DNA from: an uncultured Paludibaculum sp. | Lineage (GTDB): Bacteria > Acidobacteriota > Terriglobia > Bryobacterales > Bryobacteraceae | NCBI RefSeq assembly: GCF_963665245.1 | Contig: NZ_OY762267.1 | Span: forward strand, 4,622,001-4,686,000 | DNA length: 64,000 bases | Reading direction: 5' to 3' | Shown here: positions 7,039 through 15,590 of the stretch, in pieces | Numbering within the stretch: position 1 is the stretch's first letter | Layout of the letters: each line of letters begins with the position of its first letter | Notes under the pieces: model-generated | Databases searched by the model: none | Told to the model about the DNA's origin: nothing | What the model saw: only the letters and a program-made list of their open reading frames with translations | Position numbers and translations under genes: made by a program

Positions 7039-8602
7039 ACGGTCAACTCATCTCTCGGAAGAGGATCTTTCGCTGATCCAGGATGGCGCGCCGCCGGCGG
7101 GCGCCAGTGCTCACTTGGAGGCTTGCGCCGATTGCCGCCAGAGGCTCAGCGACCTGGAGGCCGGGCTGGCGGCCTATGCTCAGTTTCTGGACGAGGCGGT
7201 CCAGCCGGATGCGACGCCGGCGCCGAAACCCTGGGCGAGTCTCGATGCACTGCTACAGCAGCATGAGAGCGAGGCCGAGTCCAAATGGAAGTTCTGGCGG
7301 CCATGGCCCGCGGTCGCAATCGCAGCCGGGTTGCTGGCTGTGCTGGGTTTGACGACGTTGTGGACCCGGCGCGGCGCGGATCCCTTGCCGGCCGAAGAGG
7401 TGCTGGCCCGATCGTCGGGGTTCCAGCCTGTCGAAGGCAGTCTGCTGTCGGTTCGATTTGAAGGAAAGACCGTTGTGCGGCCGGCCGTGTCGCCCGGTGA
7501 CTCCGGCGAGAATATGGATATGATGCGGCTTCAGCGCGCCTTTGCGGCGGCCCATTATGATTGGACCGATCCTCTGAGCGCTCGATCGTTCCTGGCCTGG
7601 CGCCGCACGCTGCAGGAGAAACAGGATGCCGTCAGTGTCGTCGGTACCGGAGCAGGGAGGGCTTACCGCGTCCGTACGAGTACTTCGGCGGGATCGTTGC
7701 GGGCCGCCTCGCTGACGGTGACGGCTGTCGATTGGCGGCCCTCGGAAGCCGACTTTGAGTTCGAACGGATCGGAATTGTCGCGCTGTCGAATGCGCCCGC
7801 CCCATTGCAGAAGTTTCGCAAGGAACCGCGATCCGCCGGGCCTCTCGTGGAAACTCCGGCGGGTCCTGAAGACACGCTGAGGGTCCTCGCCGTGCTGCAC
7901 CAATTGGGCGCCGACGTGGACGACCCCATCACGATCTCGGAAGACGCACGGAAGACTCATGTTGTGGTGAGCGGCCGCGGCCTTACGGCAGAACGGCAGC
8001 GGCAGATCGCTGAGGCGCTGTCTGATGTGCCACGGGCGGCCGTCCGATTTGGGGCCCGGGAGGAGCGCGAGGTCCCCGCAACTGCGCGACGCTCCGAAAA
8101 ATACGCAGCCAAACTCCCCGACGCATTTCGCCGCCGGCTGGAGGAACGGCTGGGCGGCATGATTCCTCTGCAGGAAGCGACAGACCGGCTCCTCGACGCG
8201 GGTGCGGATCTGCTGGCGCGTGCCCATGCCATCAACCTGCTGGCAGAGAAGTTCCCCTCCGGAACGGAGCAGCAGTTGGGCGCGGGTGACCGCCGGACCC
8301 TGCGCACGCTGAGAACCGACCATGCGCGGCAAATGGAGAATTCACTGGACACAATCGAACCCGACCTGAGACGGTTGCTCGCGGACGGCTTCCCTCGAAT
8401 GGCGCAGCCGGTGGGATCCGGATCCTGGCAAGCCGACACGCCGGCCCTGCTGGGCGCGGCCCAGGAGTCGAGTGCGCTGCTGAACCGCCTGCTGGCCGGC
8501 CGCTACACGGAGCAGGAGGGAGAGGAGATGCTGCGGCAACTGGCCGCCCAGACCGCTCGCTTGCGGGTAGGGATTACTGCTCTGCGGGAGCGGAGCGAGT
8601 AG
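7031..8602 (+). CDS. Putative membrane anti-sigma factor with zinc-finger (ZAS-like) N-terminus
   Basis: The N-terminal 45 residues contain HLEACADC, the His-x3-Cys-x2-Cys core of zinc-binding anti-sigma domains, with an upstream ... EEDLSLIQDG helix. A single membrane helix lies at about residues 94-113 (AVAIAAGLLAVLGLTTLW). About 400 residues follow on the far side, without a motif I recognise. The gene overlaps the ECF sigma gene, and the pair is followed 5 bases later by a TonB-dependent receptor. The expected role is to bind and silence the sigma factor at the membrane. The large periplasmic part is unusual for this class and may be the sensor. Confidence 0.75.
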   Translation: MDRRSTHLSEEDLSLIQDGAPPAGASAHLEACADCRQRLSDLEAGLAAYAQFLDEAVQPDATPAPKPWASLDALLQQHESEAESKWKFWRPWPAVAIAAGLLAVLGLTTLWTRRGADPLPAEEVLARSSGFQPVEGSLLSVRFEGKTVVRPAVSPGDSGENMDMMRLQRAFAAAHYDWTDPLSARSFLAWRRTLQEKQDAVSVVGTGAGRAYRVRTSTSAGSLRAASLTVTAVDWRPSEADFEFERIGIVALSNAPAPLQKFRKEPRSAGPLVETPAGPEDTLRVLAVLHQLGADVDDPITISEDARKTHVVVSGRGLTAERQRQIAEALSDVPRAAVRFGAREEREVPATARRSEKYAAKLPDAFRRRLEERLGGMIPLQEATDRLLDAGADLLARAHAINLLAEKFPSGTEQQLGAGDRRTLRTLRTDHARQMENSLDTIEPDLRRLLADGFPRMAQPVGSGSWQADTPALLGAAQESSALLNRLLAGRYTEQEGEEMLRQLAAQTARLRVGITALRERSE

Positions 8603-8607
8603 GCCGC

Positions 8608-11600
8608 ATGCCGTGCTGGAAATCCATCGTGGGTTGGGGCGTTAGCGCGCTGCTTGGCCTGCTGATCCTGTCGCCCATCGTCGCGGCGGTGGTGGAAGGC
8701 CGCATCACGGGCACAGTACGCAATACCCGAGGGTCGGAGGTGATGGCAGGCGTCGAGGTGCAGATTCTGGACGAAGCGCGGGGCACACGCTGGCGCCTCT
8801 ATACGGATGAGGGCGGACAGTTCGAACAGGCCGGTCTGCCGCGCGGGGTGTTTTCCATCCGAGTGCGGATGCCGGGCTTTCGCACGGTCTCCCGCGGCGG
8901 GCTGATGCTGGCGCCCGGGCAGACGGTGGACCTGGAACTGAGCATGGAGATGCTCGCCCTTCAAGAGGTAATCACGGTGACCAGTGGCCGCGACGAGGTG
9001 GATCCTTCCAACGGAGGCACGCTGCTGCTGAGCCGCACAGGGCCAGGCGCGACCATCCCCACGAACGGACGCGACTTTCGTTCCACCTTCGACCTGATGC
9101 CCGGAGTGTTGTGGACGCCGGCGGCGGCGAACGATGCGGGTCAGTTCAGTGCCAACGGGCAGCGTCCCAACTCGAACACGTTCCAGGTGGATGGCGTCAG
9201 CGCGAATACGGGCGTGGGGGGCAATGCCTTGCCGGGTTCGTTCCCGGGAGCCTCTCTGCCGGCGATGACGATCTTCGGCAGCACCGAGAATCTGGTGGCT
9301 CCGGAGAGCACGCAATCCGTCGAGTTTCGTAGCTCGAGCTTTGCGCCGGAGCATGGGGAGCGGCCGGGCGCGGAGACTGCGATTACTACACGGTCCGGCA
9401 CGAACGAGTTTCATGGGTCGTACTTCGAGCGGCGCCGGGATCCCAGTTGGCGAGCCCAGGATTGGTTCTTCAATAGCCAGGGGGGTGCGTTCAACCCCAA
9501 CCTCTACAATCGAGTCTTCCAATACCGAGGTTGGGGCGGGACGGTCGGGGGGGCCGTCCGGCCCAACCGAACGTTCTTTTTCTTTTCTTTCGACGACGTC
9601 TCCCTGTTGGACTTCGGGCACTATCGGACTTCCGTGCCGTCCATCTCGGTTAGGCAAATCACACCGACTCTGCTGAGCAGCGTGCTGACCTACTTTCCGT
9701 CGCCCACGGGCCGGGACTTGGGCGGAGGCGAGTCGGAAGGTGTAGTCGCGATAGGCACCTCGGCGAAAATGAAAGCCTACGGCGTGCGCGTCGATCATTC
9801 TCTCGGCAACATCGGCACTGTGTTTGCCCGGGTGGTGAATACGCCATCGAGAGCGACGTCAGGAGTCATCCCCAGCGGCGGGTCCCTGCAAACGCGCACC
9901 GTGACCGTCGGCTCATTGGCAACAAAGCGCGGGATGGTTCACGATGTTCGCTTTAACCTTACGACGTCGAGCACGGGAGAGAACTTTCCGGACTTTAGGC
10001 GACAGCCGCTGCTGGCTCTGGCGGGTATGCTGCCCGGATTCCACATCGAGCAGTATAGCGAGACCTCATGGGGCTGGTCCTACGATGGATCGATCAAGAG
10101 CGACCTCACCCGGTTCCTGCCCGCGCCCTCCGGCTACAACGTGATCGGCATCTCCGTGCCGGGGTTGGGTCAGTTTGTCCAGGGCAATCCAGGTCTGGCC
10201 AGCCAGACGCAGTGGGAATTCCGCGATACGATCGCGCTGGACCGAGGCCCCCATCAGTTCCGCGCCGGCGTGGCCCTGGTCTCCAGGAATCCGTCGCGCG
10301 AGCACCCCATTGACAGCATTCGTGGCTCCACCGCCAGCCTGCAATCGCTGGTGGACGGCAGTGCCTTTGCAATTACCGTGTCGCAGATCCCAAAGGTCGC
10401 GGGCCGCGTCTCTGGCGGCTCATTGTTCCTGCAGGACACCGCGCGCCTCGGCGACTCGTTGTCACTCGTCTACGGAGTGCGTTGGGAGTGGACGCCTCCC
10501 TCGTCGCACCAGATGTCGGTGCCCACCGTGTCAGGCGTCTGGAGCAGCGCCAGCGCCGGGTGGCAGACGACGAGTACGGGTGACGTCAGCGGCAGTGCTC
10601 CCTGGCCCACGCGGTATGCGCAGTTTGCGCCGCGAGTGGGCTTGGCCTACCGACTGAAGGGCCGGAATCTGGTAATCCGCTCCGGAGCGGGGCTGTTTCT
10701 CGATACGGCGCTGGGGACCCTTATCAACCCCATCAACGGTGGGCCCTTCAACAGTTGGGAACTGTCGGCAGGTGGAACCGGCATCGGCGCATCCGCGCCG
10801 GGAACCGAACCCGGTGGACCAGGTAGCGGCCCTGTCACCACACCGGACGTGATCGACTTTCTGAGTGGCCGCTACCCCGCGCTTAAGCTGCCTGCCTCGT
10901 GGCAGTGGAGAACTTCGCTGGAGCAAAGCGTGGGCCAGAATGCGGTGGCCGCCATTGCCTACGCTGGAGCGTCCGGCCGCAACCTGCTGGGCAATGCGGC
11001 CTATGTGGATCCCAATAGCGGGGTGATGCAACGCTTTGCGAGCCTCACGCGCAACTCCTCTTCCTATCACTCTCTGCAACTGCGCTTCAGCGGCCAGATT
11101 CGCAGATCGGTCTACACTTCGACCTCGTACACCTGGGCACACTCGATCGACGACAGCTCGCAGGATTCGGCAGTGTTCCTGATTCAGCCGGGCTATCGCC
11201 TGTCGTCGGCCCGGGCCTCCTCCGGTTTCGACGTACGCCACGCCTTGACGTCCGTGCTCTCCCTCCGTGCTCCCGATGAAACCGTATTGGGGCGAATGCC
11301 GAATGCCCTGCGCGACTGGACACTCAGCGGGATTTTGCGTGCCCGAACCGGCTTCCCGATCGATGTGCTCAACGGGGAGCCCGCGCTCGGACTGCGCTAT
11401 GTGAACAGCGGTCGCCCCAATCTCGTGCCGGGTGTGCCTCTGTGGCTGACCGATGCCGGCGTCGCGGGCGGGCGGCGGCTGAATCGTGCGGCATTCTCGG
11501 CGCCAGTCGCGGGCGCCCAGGGAAACCTGGGCAGAAACGCGATGGCGGGAAATGGCCTGTTTCAATGGGACGTCAGCATGAGGCGGCAACTTCGCCTCTA

Positions 11601-11820
11601 CCGCCGGGTGGCGGCGGAGGCTGCGGTGAATGTACTGAACGTCACCAACCATCCGAATTTCGCCGATCCGGTGCCCTATCTTTCCAGTCCGTGGTTCGGC
11701 CAGTCGACCTCGATGCAGAATCTGATGCTCGGGTCGGGCCGCCCCAACGGCGGGCTTCCCCCTATGTTTCAACCCGGTGGGCAGCGAACCGTCGAGCTGA
11801 GCCTCAAGCTCGTGTTCTGA
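8608..11820 (+). CDS. TonB-dependent receptor, Oar-like, with carboxypeptidase-regulatory domain
   Basis: The 1070-residue protein has an N-terminal membrane/signal segment (residues about 8-27), a carboxypeptidase-regulatory-like (Cna-B-type) domain at about 30-115 (VEGRITGTVRNTRG), a plug region (FDLMPGVLW, FQVDGVSANTG) and a long C-terminal barrel ending in LSLKLVF. Such receptors import bulky nutrients through the outer membrane, driven by TonB. Placement 5 bases behind the ECF sigma and anti-sigma genes suggests one transcript, in the manner of signal-transducing receptor units. The substrate is unknown. It is clearly more distant from the two tandem receptors at 19.4 and 23.5 kb than they are from each other. 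Confidence 0.85.
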   Translation: MPCWKSIVGWGVSALLGLLILSPIVAAVVEGRITGTVRNTRGSEVMAGVEVQILDEARGTRWRLYTDEGGQFEQAGLPRGVFSIRVRMPGFRTVSRGGLMLAPGQTVDLELSMEMLALQEVITVTSGRDEVDPSNGGTLLLSRTGPGATIPTNGRDFRSTFDLMPGVLWTPAAANDAGQFSANGQRPNSNTFQVDGVSANTGVGGNALPGSFPGASLPAMTIFGSTENLVAPESTQSVEFRSSSFAPEHGERPGAETAITTRSGTNEFHGSYFERRRDPSWRAQDWFFNSQGGAFNPNLYNRVFQYRGWGGTVGGAVRPNRTFFFFSFDDVSLLDFGHYRTSVPSISVRQITPTLLSSVLTYFPSPTGRDLGGGESEGVVAIGTSAKMKAYGVRVDHSLGNIGTVFARVVNTPSRATSGVIPSGGSLQTRTVTVGSLATKRGMVHDVRFNLTTSSTGENFPDFRRQPLLALAGMLPGFHIEQYSETSWGWSYDGSIKSDLTRFLPAPSGYNVIGISVPGLGQFVQGNPGLASQTQWEFRDTIALDRGPHQFRAGVALVSRNPSREHPIDSIRGSTASLQSLVDGSAFAITVSQIPKVAGRVSGGSLFLQDTARLGDSLSLVYGVRWEWTPPSSHQMSVPTVSGVWSSASAGWQTTSTGDVSGSAPWPTRYAQFAPRVGLAYRLKGRNLVIRSGAGLFLDTALGTLINPINGGPFNSWELSAGGTGIGASAPGTEPGGPGSGPVTTPDVIDFLSGRYPALKLPASWQWRTSLEQSVGQNAVAAIAYAGASGRNLLGNAAYVDPNSGVMQRFASLTRNSSSYHSLQLRFSGQIRRSVYTSTSYTWAHSIDDSSQDSAVFLIQPGYRLSSARASSGFDVRHALTSVLSLRAPDETVLGRMPNALRDWTLSGILRARTGFPIDVLNGEPALGLRYVNSGRPNLVPGVPLWLTDAGVAGGRRLNRAAFSAPVAGAQGNLGRNAMAGNGLFQWDVSMRRQLRLYRRVAAEAAVNVLNVTNHPNFADPVPYLSSPWFGQSTSMQNLMLGSGRPNGGLPPMFQPGGQRTVELSLKLVF

Positions 11821-11840
11821 ATGCCGGGTGCGACGGTCCT

Positions 11841-13721
11841 TCACCCAGCGGAGAGTTCGGCCACCGGTGCAGGCAGCGGCGCTGTGCCCACGGGTCGGCG
11901 GGCGAGCGGCCTTGTAGTGATGGCATCGGGGAATTGCATGGAATAGAGGTGTGCGTACAGGCCGTCGAGCTCCATCAACTCGCGATGAGTGCCCAGTTCG
12001 ACGATGCGCCCGGCGTCCAGAACGGCGATGCGATGGGCGACCTTGATCGTGCTGAGGCGGTGGGCGATGATCACGGTGGTGCGGCCCTGCATCAGGCGGT
12101 TGAGTGCTTCCTGGACCAAGCCCTCCGAGTCGTTGTCAAGGGAACTGGTGGCTTCGTCCAGCAGCAGGATGCGCGGATTCTTGAGGATGGCCCGGGCGAT
12201 GGCAATGCGCTGGCGTTGCCCGCCACTGAGCTTGGCGCCGCGTTCGCCCACCACGGTGTCGTAGTGCAGCGGAAACTCCATGATGAAGTCGTGGGCGTTG
12301 GCGGCACGCGCGGCCTCGATCATCTCTCCGTCGCTTGCGTCCAGGCGGCCGTAGAGGATGTTCTCGCGGATGGTGCCGCCGAACAGCATGGTCTCCTGGG
12401 GCACGAGGGCCATCTGGTCGCGCAGGCTCTGCTGCGTCACGGAGCGCAGATCCCGCCCATCGATCTGTACGCTGCCCGTGGCGGGGTCATAGAAGCGCGG
12501 GATGAGGTTGAACAGAGTGCTTTTGCCCGCGCCGCTGGGCCCTACCAGCGCAAGGATCTCGCCCGCCTGGATTTCCAGAGTGATTCCTCGGATGACGGGG
12601 ACGTTGGGCTCGTACTGGAACGTCACATTGTCGAAGCGGATCCGGCCGTCGACGACGGACAACTGTGCGGCGTCGGGCGCGTCCTGGACGGTGGGGTGGA
12701 GGTCGAGGATCTCAAAGACACGCTGGACGCCCCCGATGGCGGCGCGGAACTGTCCGTACAGGCCGGCGAGCCCACCAAGGCTGCCCGCGATCATGATGCC
12801 GTACATGAGGAAGCCGCTGATCATGGCCAGCGTCAGGTGTCCGGCAATCACCTCGCGGCCGCCGTACCACATGATGGCCGCGATAGTGCTGAAGCCCAGA
12901 AACATCATGATGGAGCTGAACAGGGAATGGACCACGGCCATACGTACGGCGGCCGCCAGGGTCTTCCGTGTGGCGTTGCCATAGCGTTCGGTCTCGTGCT
13001 GCTCGCGCCCGAAGCTCTTCACAACGCGGATGCCCTGCAAGGCCTCCTCGGCCACGATGGTGGAGTCGGCCAACTGGTCCTGGACTCCGGTGCTGGCCTT
13101 CTGGATCTTCCGGCCAAAAACGGCCACGACCGCGATGAGCGGTGGAATCAGGGCCAGGATGAAGAGGGTGAGCTGAACATTGATGGACACCACGATGACG
13201 AGCGCACCAATGAGCGACACGCTTTGGCTGAGTAGGGAAGTCACGTTACTGGTAAGCACGGTCCGCATCTGTGTCACGTCGCTGGACAGGCGCGAGATGA
13301 TCTCGCCGACGCGGCGGCCGGCGTAGAAGTCGAGCGACTGACTGTGCAGGTGGTTGTAGAGTCTGGTGCGCAGGTCACAGACGATGCGTTCGCCGATGAC
13401 GGCCAGAAGGTTCGACTGGATGAACGAAAAGGCCGCTTGGACGAGGAAGATCCCGAGCAAGGACAGCGCCAGGCTGTTCAGTGCGGACAAATCACGGGCG
13501 TGCGTGGCCGAATCAAGCAGCCGCACGAGAACCATGGGAAAGGCCAGGCCGAGGCCCGAGGACACAAGTAGAGCGAGAATCGCGAGAATCATACGCCCGC
13601 GGTAGGGCGTGAGGTGGCTGAGCAAGCGCCGCCACTGAATCGTCTTCAGCGAAATCGGTGGTTCCTTGTCAGATGGCTGGCCGAAGGCCCCGCGCCGGGG
13701 CCCGTGCGAACGATGGAACAT
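11841..13721 (-). CDS. ABC exporter, fused permease-ATPase (MsbA/MDR-like)
   Basis: The 626-residue half-transporter has a six-helix membrane domain (residues about 40-340) and a C-terminal ATPase with Walker A GPSGAGKST, signature LSGGQRQRIAIARAIL and Walker B ILLLDEATSSLD. Two copies form an exporter for lipids, drugs or peptides in the inner membrane. The layout fits MsbA, but an MsbA role in lipid A flipping cannot be proven from sequence, and the lipid A genes lie far away. The start ATG is 11 bases behind a GGAG. The last about 25 residues are a low-complexity tail. Confidence 0.88.
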   Translation of the reverse strand: MFHRSHGPRRGAFGQPSDKEPPISLKTIQWRRLLSHLTPYRGRMILAILALLVSSGLGLAFPMVLVRLLDSATHARDLSALNSLALSLLGIFLVQAAFSFIQSNLLAVIGERIVCDLRTRLYNHLHSQSLDFYAGRRVGEIISRLSSDVTQMRTVLTSNVTSLLSQSVSLIGALVIVVSINVQLTLFILALIPPLIAVVAVFGRKIQKASTGVQDQLADSTIVAEEALQGIRVVKSFGREQHETERYGNATRKTLAAAVRMAVVHSLFSSIMMFLGFSTIAAIMWYGGREVIAGHLTLAMISGFLMYGIMIAGSLGGLAGLYGQFRAAIGGVQRVFEILDLHPTVQDAPDAAQLSVVDGRIRFDNVTFQYEPNVPVIRGITLEIQAGEILALVGPSGAGKSTLFNLIPRFYDPATGSVQIDGRDLRSVTQQSLRDQMALVPQETMLFGGTIRENILYGRLDASDGEMIEAARAANAHDFIMEFPLHYDTVVGERGAKLSGGQRQRIAIARAILKNPRILLLDEATSSLDNDSEGLVQEALNRLMQGRTTVIIAHRLSTIKVAHRIAVLDAGRIVELGTHRELMELDGLYAHLYSMQFPDAITTRPLARRPVGTAPLPAPVAELSAG

Positions 13722-13774
13722 GTTTTTGATCTCCGAGGATCAGCGTAGCCGCGCCGCATAAACTGAATTTAAAC

Positions 13775-14824
13775 TCATGCGGGCAGCGACACGGTGAACT
13801 CGGCGCCGGATCCTGGTTGGCTGCGGACAGCGATGGAGCCGTGGTGCAACTCCACAGCACGTTTGGCGATCGCCAGCCCAAGACCGCTGCCGCCGGTGGA
13901 ATGGCGGCGCGAGCGGTCGGCCTTGTAGAAACGTTCGAAGATGCGCGCCTGCTCTTCCTCGGATATGCCGATGCCGGTATCGGCGATGGTCACCTGCCAG
14001 TTGTCGGCGGTGCGATGCAGGCCGACGCGCACCGTGCCGCCCTCTGGAGTGAACTTGATGCTGTTGTGGATGAGGTTGATCCAGGCTTGGCTCAACAGGT
14101 CTTCGTCCGCTGTGATGGTCGCTTCGTCCAGCGCCACCTCCATGTCCAGTTTCTTGCCGGACCACTGCGTCTCGCAGGCCAGAATCAGGTTTCGAAGCTG
14201 TTGATCGAGCCTGTAGGGCTTGGGCTCGAAGTGCACTTTCTCGGAATCGAGAGAGGCCAGTTTCAGCAGATTCTCGCTCAACCGGGAAAGGCGCAGGCTC
14301 TCGGCCTCGATGACGTCCAGATAGTGATGGCGATCGTCCGGGGCGAGTCCATCCTTGCGCAGGGCGCAGGCAAAACCGCGGATGGAGGTGAGCGGCGACT
14401 GGATCTCGTGAGAGACGTCGGAGACGAACTCCTGCCGCAGCTTCTCCATTTCATCGAGCTTGGTGGCCATGTGGTTCACGCTTTGGACCAGCTCGCCTAC
14501 GACCCCGTGCCGTCGAAGGTTCTCGTCCAGCCGGATGGAGAAGTCACCAGTGGCGATCCGCGCCAGTGCGTCGGTGATGGGGGAGAAAGCGTTGCGCCGC
14601 CGGTCCCGCGGCCGGAAGATCATGCCGATGGTCGCGGCCAGCGCGATCATGAGGAACAAACCCAGGAAGCAGTTGAGTATCAGAGAGAGCAGAGCGTGCG
14701 GGTGCCAGCCCAACCGTGCATAGGCAGCGTCAGTCAGATAGAAGGCGAGGCATAGAATGCCGATGAAGAAGACCAGCGACCCAACCGCACGGAGCGCATG
14801 CGCGGGCCGCCCGTGATGCATCAT
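13775..14824 (-). CDS. Sensor histidine kinase (HisKA/HATPase, OmpR-partner type)
   Basis: The 349-residue protein has two membrane helices (about 13-31 and 44-70) with hardly any periplasmic loop, a HAMP linker (about 72-125), a HisKA domain with phospho-accepting His139 in SDVSHEIQSPLTS, and an HATPase domain with N box NLIHNSIKFTPEGG, ADTGIGI and GGSGLGLAI. The short external part suggests that it senses within or at the membrane. It overlaps the response regulator gene by four bases (ATGA), so the two are coupled and form a pair. Confidence 0.92.
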   Translation of the reverse strand: MMHHGRPAHALRAVGSLVFFIGILCLAFYLTDAAYARLGWHPHALLSLILNCFLGLFLMIALAATIGMIFRPRDRRRNAFSPITDALARIATGDFSIRLDENLRRHGVVGELVQSVNHMATKLDEMEKLRQEFVSDVSHEIQSPLTSIRGFACALRKDGLAPDDRHHYLDVIEAESLRLSRLSENLLKLASLDSEKVHFEPKPYRLDQQLRNLILACETQWSGKKLDMEVALDEATITADEDLLSQAWINLIHNSIKFTPEGGTVRVGLHRTADNWQVTIADTGIGISEEEQARIFERFYKADRSRRHSTGGSGLGLAIAKRAVELHHGSIAVRSQPGSGAEFTVSLPA

Positions 14825-15495
14825 GGGTGTGCCTCCAGACGATAGCCCAGCCCGCGGATGGTCCGGATGCGGAAAGAGTGCCTCTCTTCCGGGAAGCGCT
14901 CCCGCAAGCGGTTGATGTGGACATCGAGAGTCCGTTCGTTGCCTTCAAAATCGTAGCCCCAGATATCCTCGATCAACTTCGAGCGGGAAAGGGTCTTGCC
15001 GGCGTAGCTGGCCAGTTCGAAGAGCAGTTCAAACTCCTTGAGCGGCAGGCTCAGAGGCTGGCCGGTCACGCTCACCTCGTGGGTCTTGCGATCCATCGAC
15101 AGGTCGCCGATAGCTACGGTCTGCGAACTCGAGACCCGGTAGCGCTTCAGCAGCGCTCTTACGCGCGCTACCAGTTCCACCGGCTCGAATGGCTTCACCA
15201 GGTAGTCGTCCGTACCCAACTGGAACCCCTTGATCTTGTGGCTGGTTTCCCCCTTGGCCGTGATGATCAGCAGCGGAAAGTCACCGGCGAGGCGCAGGCG
15301 GCGGCACAACTCCCAGCCATCCATGTTGGGCATCATGATGTCCAGGATGACCATGTCGGCTTTGACGGTCTCGAGCCGGACGAGCGCTTCGCAGCCGTCC
15401 GAGGCTTCGTACACGTCCAGTCCCTCGGGCTCGAGAAAGACACGGACCAGTTCGCGGATGTGCGGATCGTCGTCAACCACCAGGACTTTGCTCAT
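14821..15495 (-). CDS. Response regulator, OmpR/PhoB family
   Basis: The 224-residue protein has a receiver with the acidic cluster VVDDD (8-10), phospho-acceptor Asp52 in VILDIMMPN, a Thr and the conserved Lys in YLVKPF, followed by a winged-helix DNA-binding domain (about 125-224) with SRSKLIEDIWGYDFEGNERTLDVHINRL-type features. It should bind tandem repeats as a dimer. Directly upstream of its start lie a 17-bp palindrome and a 7-4-7 direct repeat, plausible autoregulatory sites. Its kinase partner is the overlapping downstream gene. Confidence 0.93.
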   Translation of the reverse strand: MSKVLVVDDDPHIRELVRVFLEPEGLDVYEASDGCEALVRLETVKADMVILDIMMPNMDGWELCRRLRLAGDFPLLIITAKGETSHKIKGFQLGTDDYLVKPFEPVELVARVRALLKRYRVSSSQTVAIGDLSMDRKTHEVSVTGQPLSLPLKEFELLFELASYAGKTLSRSKLIEDIWGYDFEGNERTLDVHINRLRERFPEERHSFRIRTIRGLGYRLEAHP

Positions 15496-15507
15496 GGCTC
15501 AGAAACT

Positions 15508-15524
15508 CGTCGGACGGTCCGACG
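15508..15524. promoter_or_regulatory. Perfect 17-bp palindrome upstream of the OmpR-type regulator
   Basis: CGTCGGACGGTCCGACG reads the same on both strands apart from the centre base (8-1-8). It lies 12 bases upstream of the regulator's ATG, so it sits in the promoter-proximal leader and could be an operator or an mRNA hairpin. Confidence 0.45.
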
Positions 15525-15551
15525 GCCTACAACGAGGAATACCGCAATTGT

Positions 15552-15569
15552 GTAAACGGAGCGTAAACG
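15552..15569. promoter_or_regulatory. PhoB-box-like direct repeat (7-4-7)
   Basis: GTAAACG-GAGC-GTAAACG is two identical 7-base units separated by 4 bases, an 11-bp period equal to one helical turn. This is the architecture bound by PhoB/OmpR-family dimers. It lies about 57 bases upstream of an OmpR-family regulator on the other strand, where it reads CGTTTAC-N4-CGTTTAC, so autoregulation is the simplest reading. Confidence 0.5.
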
Positions 15570-15590
15570 CCAGCCATGAAAAGAAGTCCG

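Noticed and set aside
11442..13235. Open frame of 597 codons opposite the ABC exporter
   Set aside because: It is an antisense shadow: the exporter on the minus strand has all ATPase motifs, and this frame also runs into the receptor's 3' end.
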